Origin: DASVHF01 sp036382695
Lineage (GTDB): Bacteria > Patescibacteriota > Microgenomatia > Woykebacterales > RBG-16-39-9b
Direction: 5' to 3'
DNA: 28,894 nucleotides
Assembly (NCBI GenBank): GCA_036382695.1
Contig: DASVHF010000020.1
Location: forward strand, 1-28,894
Shown: positions 22,807-28,894 of the stretch, one piece after another
Position numbering within the stretch: the stretch's first letter is position 1
Layout: every line of letters starts with the position of its first letter
Made by a program: the position numbers and the translations under genes
Notes under the pieces: generated by a model
The model's database searches: none
Seen by the model: the letters and a program-made list of their open reading frames with translations, nothing else
Told to the model about the DNA's origin: nothing

Positions 22807-22835
22807 ATTCTAACATAAATTACTTCCCAGCTCAA
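22807..22835 (-). promoter_or_regulatory. Promoter of tRNA-Glu (and probably plsY)
   Basis: On the minus strand, TTGAGC (22830-22835), 17 nt, then TAGAAT (22807-22812), 13 bases before the tRNA 5' end. No other promoter is obvious for plsY. Confidence 0.65.
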
Positions 22836-22885
22836 TTTACTACTAATCATTAATGTTTATAAGTTCGTTTTTCCTTGAGAAATTA

Positions 22886-22915
22886 TTGACTGCTTAATCG
22901 TATCACGCATATAAT
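22886..22915 (+). promoter_or_regulatory. Promoter of the VKOR gene
   Basis: TTGACT (22886-22891), 18 nt, then a perfect TATAAT (22910-22915). The leader of about 33 nt includes GGAGG (22937-22941), rather far (13 nt) from the ATG at 22955. Confidence 0.75.
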
Positions 22916-22954
22916 CAATTAATAATTTCAGTAGATGGAGGATAATCTCACAAA

Positions 22955-23500
22955 ATGGGTTCAAAAAAGGGCACAGAGCAATCATCTTTGAATCTGGCGA
23001 GAATCATCGCTGCTCTTGTTTCTGTTGCTGGATTTGGCATCATGCTTTACCTTACTTATATTCATTATGAGTCTGCGCAGGGATATTTTTGTGATATTTC
23101 CGGTGATATTTCTTGTAGTCAGGTAGCTCAAAGTGCCTACTCAGAAATATTGGGCATCCCAGTAGCAATACTAGGGCTAGGGTATTTTGCTTTTATTTTT
23201 TTGCTGGTGTTACTGAATAAGAAAAAGGAAATATTTCAGTTCATCCTACTCCTTACAATTTTTGTCCTGGTACCTTCTTTATATTTGAGCTTTGTTGAAT
23301 TCTTTAAAATAAAGGCTTTTTGTGTGCTGTGTGAGGCTTCGAAGGTTTTGATGTTAGCAATAGGCGGAGTTTCATTTGTGGCTATGAGGCAAAGGCCGAG
23401 TGGGTTCACAAAAAAAGCGATTCTGGTAATAGCTGCCGGTTTTGTAGCTGCCGTAATTACTTATTTTGTCCAAGTTAACAAAACGCTTTTTTTGTTGTAA
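22955..23500 (+). CDS. Vitamin K epoxide reductase (VKOR) family protein
   Basis: Bacterial VKOR homologues reoxidise DsbA-like proteins and pass electrons to quinones, replacing DsbB. The 181-residue membrane protein has about five hydrophobic segments, the periplasmic loop pair Cys46 and Cys54 (FCDISGDISCSQV), the family's YSEILGIPVAILGL, and the quinone-site CxxC Cys123-Cys126 (FCVLCEASK). All four redox cysteines are present. It stands immediately before a DsbA-like thioredoxin gene, which is its likely partner. Confidence 0.93.
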   Translation: MGSKKGTEQSSLNLARIIAALVSVAGFGIMLYLTYIHYESAQGYFCDISGDISCSQVAQSAYSEILGIPVAILGLGYFAFIFLLVLLNKKKEIFQFILLLTIFVLVPSLYLSFVEFFKIKAFCVLCEASKVLMLAIGGVSFVAMRQRPSGFTKKAILVIAAGFVAAVITYFVQVNKTLFLL

Positions 23501-23503
23501 AAT
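23475..23503 (+). promoter_or_regulatory. Internal promoter of the DsbA-like gene, leaderless
   Basis: TTAACA (23475-23480), 17 nt, then TAAAAT (23498-23503), with eight bases to the ATG at 23512. The promoter lies within the last codons of the VKOR gene. Confidence 0.6.
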
Positions 23504-23511
23504 AGCCCTAA

Positions 23512-24144
23512 ATGAATATCTTAAAGGAAAACTTGATTCTTATAATTATTGGTATTGTTAGCCTGTTGGTTGTGGCTGTGGCAGTATTGACAACATCTGC
23601 GGGTCAGTTGCCCAGCGGAGTTTCAAACCAAGATCTGGTCAAAGAAAATAGCCAAGTTTTGGGCAGTAGAGATGCAAAAGTAACGATTGTAGAATTTAGC
23701 GATTTTCAGTGTCCAGCTTGTCGTGCGGCCCACTCGATAGTTAAGGAAGTAACTGCTGAGTACGGTGATAGAATCTTGTTCGTATATCGCCACTTTCCAA
23801 TTGTTTCCAGCCACCCAAATGCATTAGGTGCAGCTGAGGCTGCTGAGGCAGCAGGTGAGCAGGGGAAGTATTGGGGATACCACGATATATTATTTGAAAA
23901 TCAAGAAAATCTGAAAAAGGAAGATCTTCAAAAATACGCAAAAAAGTTGGGATTGGATATGGATAAATTTGGCGAAGCACTAGATACCGGTAAGTTTAAG
24001 GACAAGGTGAGAGCTGATATTGACGATGCTCAAAAACTTGGTGTCCGGGCAACACCGACATTTTTTATAAACGGTGAAAGATATCAGGGTGTCATAGAGC
24101 TTGATAAATTTAAGTCGTTGATAGATCGGGAACTGGCGAAATAA
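23512..24144 (+). CDS. DsbA-like thiol-disulfide oxidoreductase
   Basis: The 210-residue protein has one N-terminal membrane anchor (about residues 8-27) and an extracytoplasmic thioredoxin-fold domain of the DsbA/Thioredoxin_4 type. The active site is FSDFQCPACRAAH (Cys67, Cys70), and the cis-proline loop is RATPTFFINGERY. Between them lies the helical insert with HPNALGAAEAAEAAGEQGKYW and the repeated K/L-rich helices typical of the family. It should oxidise cysteine pairs in exported proteins and be recharged by the VKOR protein encoded before it. Its stop lies 7 nt from the convergent atpC stop, with no terminator in between. Confidence 0.93.
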   Translation: MNILKENLILIIIGIVSLLVVAVAVLTTSAGQLPSGVSNQDLVKENSQVLGSRDAKVTIVEFSDFQCPACRAAHSIVKEVTAEYGDRILFVYRHFPIVSSHPNALGAAEAAEAAGEQGKYWGYHDILFENQENLKKEDLQKYAKKLGLDMDKFGEALDTGKFKDKVRADIDDAQKLGVRATPTFFINGERYQGVIELDKFKSLIDRELAK

Positions 24145-24151
24145 CTTCTAC

Positions 24152-24559
24152 TTATCTGCGGTGGTGTCGGCGTTTGACACGTAACTGCGCAAGGGCTTTT
24201 TGTAGATTAGCGGCTGTTACAGCGAATTCTTCTTCGGAGAGTTTTTCACGTTCTGATAAAGCAGCCTCAGCTCTTTTTCTAGCCTCCTCGACATCTCGCT
24301 CATCGATTTCTTCAGGCCTTTGAGCAAGATCGGTTACTACAGAAACTTTTTTGCCAGTTACTTCGGCAAATCCTCCACCACTTGCCAAAACGATATACTG
24401 ACTGCCTTTTTTAACCGTAAGTTCACCAGGCAGAAGTTGACTAACTAAGGGTATATGGTTTGGTAAGATGGTGATTTCCCCGTCGGGGGTGGGGAGAGTA
24501 ACTTGGTCTGCTTCTTCGGAGTAGGCGACTTTTTCCGGTGTGACGACTTCGATTCTCAT
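24152..24559 (-). CDS. atpC: ATP synthase epsilon subunit
   Basis: This is the central-stalk subunit that couples and can inhibit F1. The 135-residue chain has the beta-sandwich domain (VVTPEKVAYSEEADQVTLPTPDGEITILPNHIPLV..L) and a C-terminal helical domain rich in Glu, Arg and Ala, ending in a basic RVKRRHHRR tail. The ATG overlaps the atpD stop by 4 nt (ATGA). It is the last gene of the operon. Confidence 0.95.
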   Translation of the reverse strand: MRIEVVTPEKVAYSEEADQVTLPTPDGEITILPNHIPLVSQLLPGELTVKKGSQYIVLASGGGFAEVTGKKVSVVTDLAQRPEEIDERDVEEARKRAEAALSEREKLSEEEFAVTAANLQKALAQLRVKRRHHRR

Positions 24560-25935
24560 TTGCCGCCTTTTTTGACCTCTTCAATTTGACCTTTCATGTA
24601 AAAGTCTTGTTCCGTAACATCGTCAAGTTCTCCATCTAAGATTCTCTTAAAACCTTTAACAGTTTCGGCAATTGGTACATATTTTCCGCCTCGGTCAGTA
24701 AAGGCTTCAGCGACAAACATTGGTTGAGACAAAAATCTTTGAATTTTTCTGGCTCTTGTGACTGTAATTTTGTCTTCGTCGGAAAGTTCTTCGATACCTA
24801 AAATGGCGATTATATCCTGTAATTCTTTATAACGTTGCAAGACTTGCTGAACGCGTCTGGCAACTTGGTAATGCTCCTCACCAACAATATTTGGATCTAA
24901 GGCTCTGGACGTTGAGGCGAGAGGATCAACAGCAGGGTATAGCCCTTGCTCGGAGATAGAGCGTTCCAAAACGATTGTTGCATCAAGATGAGCGAAAGTA
25001 GTCACTGGTGCCGGGTCGGTGTAATCATCGGCTGGTACATAAATTGCCTGCAGGGAAGTGATCGAACCTTTTTTAGTTGAAGTTATTCTTTCTTGTAGCT
25101 CTCCCATTTCAGTAGCTAGGGTTGGTTGATAGCCTACGGCAGAAGGGATTCGGCCTAGAAGTGCACTTACTTCGCTTCCAGCTTGGGTAAAACGAAAGAT
25201 ATTGTCAATAAAAAGCAGGACGTCTTGGTTTTTCTCATCACGGAAATATTCTGCGATAGCTAGTCCTGCAAGCCCAACCCGCAACCGGGCTCCCGGCGGC
25301 TCATTCATTTGACCAAAAACTAAAGCAGTTTTGCTGATCACACCCGATTCATTTAGTTCATTGTATAAATCATTTCCTTCACGTGTTCTTTCTCCCACAC
25401 CTGAAAAGACCGAAAAACCACCGTGTTCAGTAGCGATGTTACGAATTAGCTCCATAATAATAACTGTCTTTCCAACTCCTGCGCCGCCAAAAACGCCAAT
25501 TTTCCTCCCTTTAATAAACGGTGCTATGAGGTCGATAACTTTGATTCCTGTTTCTAAAATCTCCTGCTTAGTTTCTTGCTCAACAAAAGACGGAGCATCT
25601 CGATGGATGGGGTAGCGTTTCTGTGTTTTCACCGGACCTTTACCATCAATTACGTCTCCAGTAACATTGAAAATTCTTCCCAAAGCTTGCTCACCGACGG
25701 GAACACTAATTGGCTTGCTGGTGTCACGCGCCTCTTGGCCGCGTTTCAAACCGTCTGTTGGTCCCAAACCTACAGAGCGGACGACGTTGCCACCAAGGTG
25801 TTGCTGTACTTCAAGAACGAGTTTATTTTTGCCCATAGAAACCTCAAGGGCATTATAAATTGCTGGGAGTTCTTGCGGTTTAAATTCCACGTCTACTACA
25901 GGTCCGATAATTTGGACAATTTTTCCTTTATTCAT
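24556..25935 (-). CDS. atpD: ATP synthase beta subunit
   Basis: The catalytic subunit of F1, 459 residues, is fully canonical. The P-loop is GGAGVGKT (Lys156, Thr157), the catalytic GERTREGNDLY has Glu182 and Arg183, and Walker B is LLFIDNIFRF. SALLGRIPSAVGYQPTLATEMG, the VPADDYTDPAP stretch, and the DELSEED-like EELSDED also appear. Its intact sites contrast with the altered alpha subunit. It is preceded by AAGGAG and lies 9 nt after atpG. Confidence 0.97.
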   Translation of the reverse strand: MNKGKIVQIIGPVVDVEFKPQELPAIYNALEVSMGKNKLVLEVQQHLGGNVVRSVGLGPTDGLKRGQEARDTSKPISVPVGEQALGRIFNVTGDVIDGKGPVKTQKRYPIHRDAPSFVEQETKQEILETGIKVIDLIAPFIKGRKIGVFGGAGVGKTVIIMELIRNIATEHGGFSVFSGVGERTREGNDLYNELNESGVISKTALVFGQMNEPPGARLRVGLAGLAIAEYFRDEKNQDVLLFIDNIFRFTQAGSEVSALLGRIPSAVGYQPTLATEMGELQERITSTKKGSITSLQAIYVPADDYTDPAPVTTFAHLDATIVLERSISEQGLYPAVDPLASTSRALDPNIVGEEHYQVARRVQQVLQRYKELQDIIAILGIEELSDEDKITVTRARKIQRFLSQPMFVAEAFTDRGGKYVPIAETVKGFKRILDGELDDVTEQDFYMKGQIEEVKKGGK

Positions 25936-25944
25936 AAAATCTCC

Positions 25945-26805
25945 TTATTCAAGCGCTACAGCAGCAGTACTAATGTCAAGAATCTCTTTGGTGATTGCTT
26001 CTTGGCGGATTCCGTTGTAAGTCAAAGTTAGATCGTCAACCAGATCAAGTGCGTTTTCGGTCGCGTTTTTCATCGCTACCATGCGGGCGGAGTGCTCACT
26101 AGCTTTTGCCTCAAGCATAATTTGATAAAGTTCCATCAAGATATACTGAGGTAGAATTGACGCTAAAACTGTGTCTGGGTCTGGCTCAAACAACGGCTCT
26201 CCAACCCCTGCTTCTTCAGCTTCCTTGGCCATCTCGGCCAGGAGCTCTGTACTGATAATTGGTAACAGCTGTCTAGCAACAGTAACTTGTTTTAGGGTTG
26301 AAATAAATTCTGTATAAAGTACGTGAACTTGGTCAAACTCGTGGTTAAGAAAACCGTCGGTGACCAGTTTAGCGGCTGCTCTACAAGAAGCAAGATCGGG
26401 CCGATCTGGTAGGGGAAAATCTGCCACGAGTTCTCTATCTGCTTTTACTGCGTAGCTGCGTCCTTTCTTACCTAGAGTGACAAATCTTACGTTGCCGACA
26501 AGTTTTTCTAACTCGCGAATTAAACTGCTATTTAATGCTCCTGCCAATCCTCGGTCTGTTGAAAAAACTATGACTAGCGAGTCTTTACCTTCAGTTCTTG
26601 CAAGTAGCGGGTGAGCTTCTGGATCAATTCTATTTGCGATTGAACGAATTGTGCTGTTTACAAGTTGCGAATAAGGCTTACCAGTACTAGCGAGGTTTTG
26701 GGCTCGTTTCATTTTTGCTGCGGCGACTAGTTCCATAGTATGAGTTATTTTGCTAGTGTTTTGGATTGATTTAATTCTTCTTTTGATTTCTCGAAGTGAT
26801 GACAT
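25945..26805 (-). CDS. atpG: ATP synthase gamma subunit
   Basis: The rotating central shaft of F1, 286 residues, a normal length. It shows the N-terminal helix LREIKRRIKSIQNTSKITHTMELVAAAKM, the DRGLAGALNSSL motif, and the C-terminal helix with ARMVAMKNATENALDLV and YNGIRQEAITKEILDI. It begins 2 nt after the atpA stop. Confidence 0.97.
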   Translation of the reverse strand: MSSLREIKRRIKSIQNTSKITHTMELVAAAKMKRAQNLASTGKPYSQLVNSTIRSIANRIDPEAHPLLARTEGKDSLVIVFSTDRGLAGALNSSLIRELEKLVGNVRFVTLGKKGRSYAVKADRELVADFPLPDRPDLASCRAAAKLVTDGFLNHEFDQVHVLYTEFISTLKQVTVARQLLPIISTELLAEMAKEAEEAGVGEPLFEPDPDTVLASILPQYILMELYQIMLEAKASEHSARMVAMKNATENALDLVDDLTLTYNGIRQEAITKEILDISTAAVALE

Positions 26806-26807
26806 GT

Positions 26808-28334
26808 TTAGATTTTCTTTTCTTTTTCACCTTCTGTCTTAATCTTGAAGCTTCTTTTGAAATCGTTCACCGATTCTTCTAGTTCCTTAACCAGCTTAGC
26901 GTTCGAGGTATTCCCCTTGGATATTTGTTTCACGAGTTTTTCTTTTCTGGTTTTCATAAAGTCAAGATACTTCTCCTCAAAGTCCGTTATTTGTTCGACC
27001 GGTACTTCATCTAAGTGCCCATTTGTTACAGCCCAGATAATTAGAATTTGTAGTTCCACTGGCATAGGAACGTATTGTGGTTGTTTTAAAACCTCAACTA
27101 TTCTTTTGCCTCGCTCCAACCGATTTCTAGTGGCTTCATCCAGGTCACTGCCAAATTGAGCGAAGGCTACCAGTTCTCTATATTGTGCTAGATCGAGTCG
27201 TAGGCTTCCAGCGACAGCCTTCATTGTTTTAATCTGAGCTTTTCCGCCGACACGTGAGACAGAAAGGCCCGCGTTTACGGCAGGTCGGACGCCTGAGTGA
27301 AATAAATCGCTTTCCAAATAAATCTGACCGTCAGTTATTGAAATAATGTTTGTTGGGATATAGGCGGATACGTCTCCTGCTTGGGTTTCGACTATCGGGA
27401 GGGCGGTTAGAGAACCACCGCCGTAATCTTTGTTTAATTTGGCAGCTCGCTCCAGCAACCGGCTGTGAAGGTAAAATATATCACCCGGATAAGCCTCGCG
27501 TCCCGAAGGTCTCCTTAAAGTTAAGGAAAGTTGTCTATACGCCCAGGCATGCTTCGACAAATCGGCGTAAACTATTAATGCATCTTGTCCCTTGTCCATA
27601 AAATATTCACCAATTGCACAACCAGCGTAGGGAGCGATATAGGACATAGCTGCTGGGTCAGCGGCGCTTGCTGCAACGACTATTGTATGCTTCATTGCTC
27701 CGTGTTTCTCAAAAATATCCACCATCTGAGCTATCTTGGAGGTTTTTCTACCAATTGCTACATAAATGCAAATAACGCCTGTATTTTTCTGATTGATGAT
27801 TGTGTCAATTGGAATAGCCTCCTTACCAATTCCTCGGTCACCAATTATTAATTCTCTTTGGCCGCGGCCGATTGGAATCATCGAATCTATCGCCTTTAAT
27901 CCTGTTTGTAAGGGAGTGTTGACCGGTTCTCTTTCTATAACGCCAGGGGCAATTTTTTCCATTGGGTAATAATTGCTTGTTTTGATTGGACCTTTACCGT
28001 CGATCGGATTACCGAGAGCATCAACTACCCGACCGATCATGTTTTCACCAACCGGAACAGAAAGAATCTTGCCTGTTGTTTTTGCCTGGTCACCCTCTTT
28101 TAATAACTTGTAGTTACCCAAAACAATGATTCCAACGCTGGTTTCTTCAAGGTTTAAGGCTAGTCCTTGTAGATTGTGGGAAAGCTCAACCAGTTCGTTA
28201 TAGGCAACATCTGATAACCCTTCAACTTTGGCTACACCATCACCAATTTCGGTAACTACGCCAATATTTTTTGCTTTTGGCGTGATTTTTAGCCCATCTA
28301 TTTCCTTTTTGAGTTCTTCAACGATATTGGCCAC
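26808..28334 (-). CDS. atpA: ATP synthase alpha subunit with altered non-catalytic nucleotide site
   Basis: The 508-residue chain is full length and colinear with the family: N-terminal beta barrel, nucleotide-binding domain, SVSRVGGKAQ with the arginine finger, and helical C-terminus. The nucleotide site differs. The P-loop reads GDRGIGKE (Lys171, then Glu172 where Thr is conserved; canonical GDRQTGKT). The Walker B region reads VYADLSK (Ala257, Asp258; canonical VYDDLSK). Alpha-subunit sites are regulatory rather than catalytic, so the enzyme can still turn over, but MgATP binding there is probably weakened. The start is GTG (28334), 6 nt after AAGGAGG; it overlaps atpH by 17 nt. Confidence 0.96.
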   Translation of the reverse strand: MANIVEELKKEIDGLKITPKAKNIGVVTEIGDGVAKVEGLSDVAYNELVELSHNLQGLALNLEETSVGIIVLGNYKLLKEGDQAKTTGKILSVPVGENMIGRVVDALGNPIDGKGPIKTSNYYPMEKIAPGVIEREPVNTPLQTGLKAIDSMIPIGRGQRELIIGDRGIGKEAIPIDTIINQKNTGVICIYVAIGRKTSKIAQMVDIFEKHGAMKHTIVVAASAADPAAMSYIAPYAGCAIGEYFMDKGQDALIVYADLSKHAWAYRQLSLTLRRPSGREAYPGDIFYLHSRLLERAAKLNKDYGGGSLTALPIVETQAGDVSAYIPTNIISITDGQIYLESDLFHSGVRPAVNAGLSVSRVGGKAQIKTMKAVAGSLRLDLAQYRELVAFAQFGSDLDEATRNRLERGKRIVEVLKQPQYVPMPVELQILIIWAVTNGHLDEVPVEQITDFEEKYLDFMKTRKEKLVKQISKGNTSNAKLVKELEESVNDFKRSFKIKTEGEKEKKI

Positions 28335-28728
28335 TTAAGTCCTCCTTCATTTTTGTTATTCTGCCCTTAGTTGAATAATCCCATTGAGTATCTCCTAGAC
28401 TTACTCTCAACCCACCTAAGAGCTTTGGGTTGGGGGAGACTGAGACGTTTAGGGTTCTTCCTTCTATTTTTTCGAAGCGATTCTTAATATCTTGGATATG
28501 GTGTAGGTGCAATTTGCCGGCAGCCTCAATTGTCAAAGTTTCTTTTGCTAAATATTGCTTTAGCAGATTTAGATAAGATTTTAAAATACTTAGGGCATCA
28601 CTTTTAAATTTAGCCTTGGCTAACCTAGTGTTTTTTCGTACTTTGGTCGCATCCAACTCACCCCTTGTAAAACTTGTAAGGAAGAGCTTTTTTGCTATTT
28701 TTAAATTTTCCTTTTTACTTAATTTCAT
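28318..28728 (-). CDS. atpH: ATP synthase delta subunit, short form
   Basis: Delta links F1 to the peripheral stalk. This chain is 136 residues, against about 175-180 in most bacteria. The C-terminal family block is clear (NPKLLGGLRVSLGDTQWDYSTKGRITKMKEDL), but the N-terminal helical bundle that binds the tips of alpha looks reduced. It starts at an ATG overlapping the atpF stop (ATGA) and ends inside the atpA start region, so there is no room for a longer reading frame; the shortness is real rather than a wrong start. Confidence 0.88.
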   Translation of the reverse strand: MKLSKKENLKIAKKLFLTSFTRGELDATKVRKNTRLAKAKFKSDALSILKSYLNLLKQYLAKETLTIEAAGKLHLHHIQDIKNRFEKIEGRTLNVSVSPNPKLLGGLRVSLGDTQWDYSTKGRITKMKEDLSGQYR

Positions 28729-28894
28729 TTATTAATTTCTTTGATTGCCTCTTGAACAAGTCTCTCTTGGTCAGGCCCGGTTAGTGATTTGGAGACTACT
28801 TTTTCTGTGGCGGATGCAACCATACCAATTATCTGTTCGCGTGCCTCGGCAATCATTTTTTGCTTTTCAAGTTCCAGAGATTCTTGGGTTTTCC
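28725..28894 (-). CDS. atpF: ATP synthase b subunit, C-terminal part (continues past the window)
   Basis: Fifty-six residues are visible on the minus strand, from LELEKQKMIAEAREQIIGM through ATEKVVSKSL to VQEAIKEINK and TGA. The charged, Ala/Glu/Lys-rich coiled coil and the ATEKVVSKSLT segment are typical of the b subunit of the peripheral stalk. It overlaps the atpH start by 3 nt. Confidence 0.9.
   Translation of the reverse strand, partial: KTQESLELEKQKMIAEAREQIIGMVASATEKVVSKSLTGPDQERLVQEAIKEINK

Noticed and set aside
25576..26031. 151-residue plus-strand open frame across atpD/atpG
   Set aside because: Antisense shadow of two strongly conserved genes.
1..28894. CRISPR array, IS element, integrase, phage genes or attachment-site repeats
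   Set aside because: No spaced direct repeats, transposase or recombinase frames, or matching terminal repeats were found on either strand.
1..28894. TGA recoding to glycine, as in some CPR lineages
   Set aside because: TGA ends several intact genes at the expected place (gatC, polA, yraN neighbour rnhB, atpF), and no gene needs read-through.

Overview
The window looks like a chromosomal segment of a small-genome bacterium of the Candidate Phyla Radiation (Patescibacteria). The case rests on gene content: a LemA-HtpX pair, a short DNA polymerase I without a 5' nuclease domain, gatCAB with a small inserted gene, a CAP-domain membrane protein of a style common in CPR, a VKOR-DsbA pair, and tandem small channel-like membrane proteins. 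Most genes are AT-rich. TGA is used as a normal stop, so the code is the standard bacterial one, not the TGA=Gly code of some CPR lineages. I cannot assign the lineage more finely without a search.

Layout. 1-531: 3' part of a GC-rich orotate phosphoribosyltransferase gene (+), closed by a strong terminator. 718-2442: polX. 2507-10732: a dense + strand block, lemA-htpX-gatC-gatA-(HEPN-like)-gatB-polA-CAP protein-small membrane protein. 10778-12110: rplS-rnhB-yraN from a near-consensus promoter. tRNA-Lys follows on the - strand. 12408-13487: two envelope proteins, one of them a pilin-like globular domain on an atypical anchor. 13500-18617, - strand: PEP synthase, two tandem MscS-type transmembrane proteins, and metK behind a SAM riboswitch. 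18784-20793, +: membrane pyrophosphatase, divergent from metK. 20875-22793, - strand: an XRE regulator, an archaeal-style cytidylate kinase-like protein, PlsY and tRNA-Glu. 22955-24144, +: VKOR and DsbA for disulfide formation. 24152-28894, - strand: the F-type ATP synthase genes atpC-D-G-A-H and the end of atpF (transcribed F to C). No stretch over 300 bases lacks a gene. The longest gaps are about 12231-12367 (no feature seen between two promoters) and 17291-17501 (terminator, promoter and leader).

How they work together: the ATP synthase, a predicted K+-independent H+-pumping pyrophosphatase and PEP synthase form an energy-conversion set. GatCAB and the two tRNAs serve translation. VKOR-DsbA would make disulfides in exported proteins. 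metK appears to be under SAM feedback.

The most notable observations are these. The ATP synthase alpha subunit has lost the Walker A threonine and a Walker B aspartate at its non-catalytic site. Promoter -10 boxes repeatedly sit 7-10 nt before start codons, implying leaderless mRNAs. metK and hppA have back-to-back promoters whose -35 boxes overlap. The cis-serine of the GatA catalytic triad is a threonine. Several genes (pyrE, xre, plsY) differ in base composition from their neighbours.
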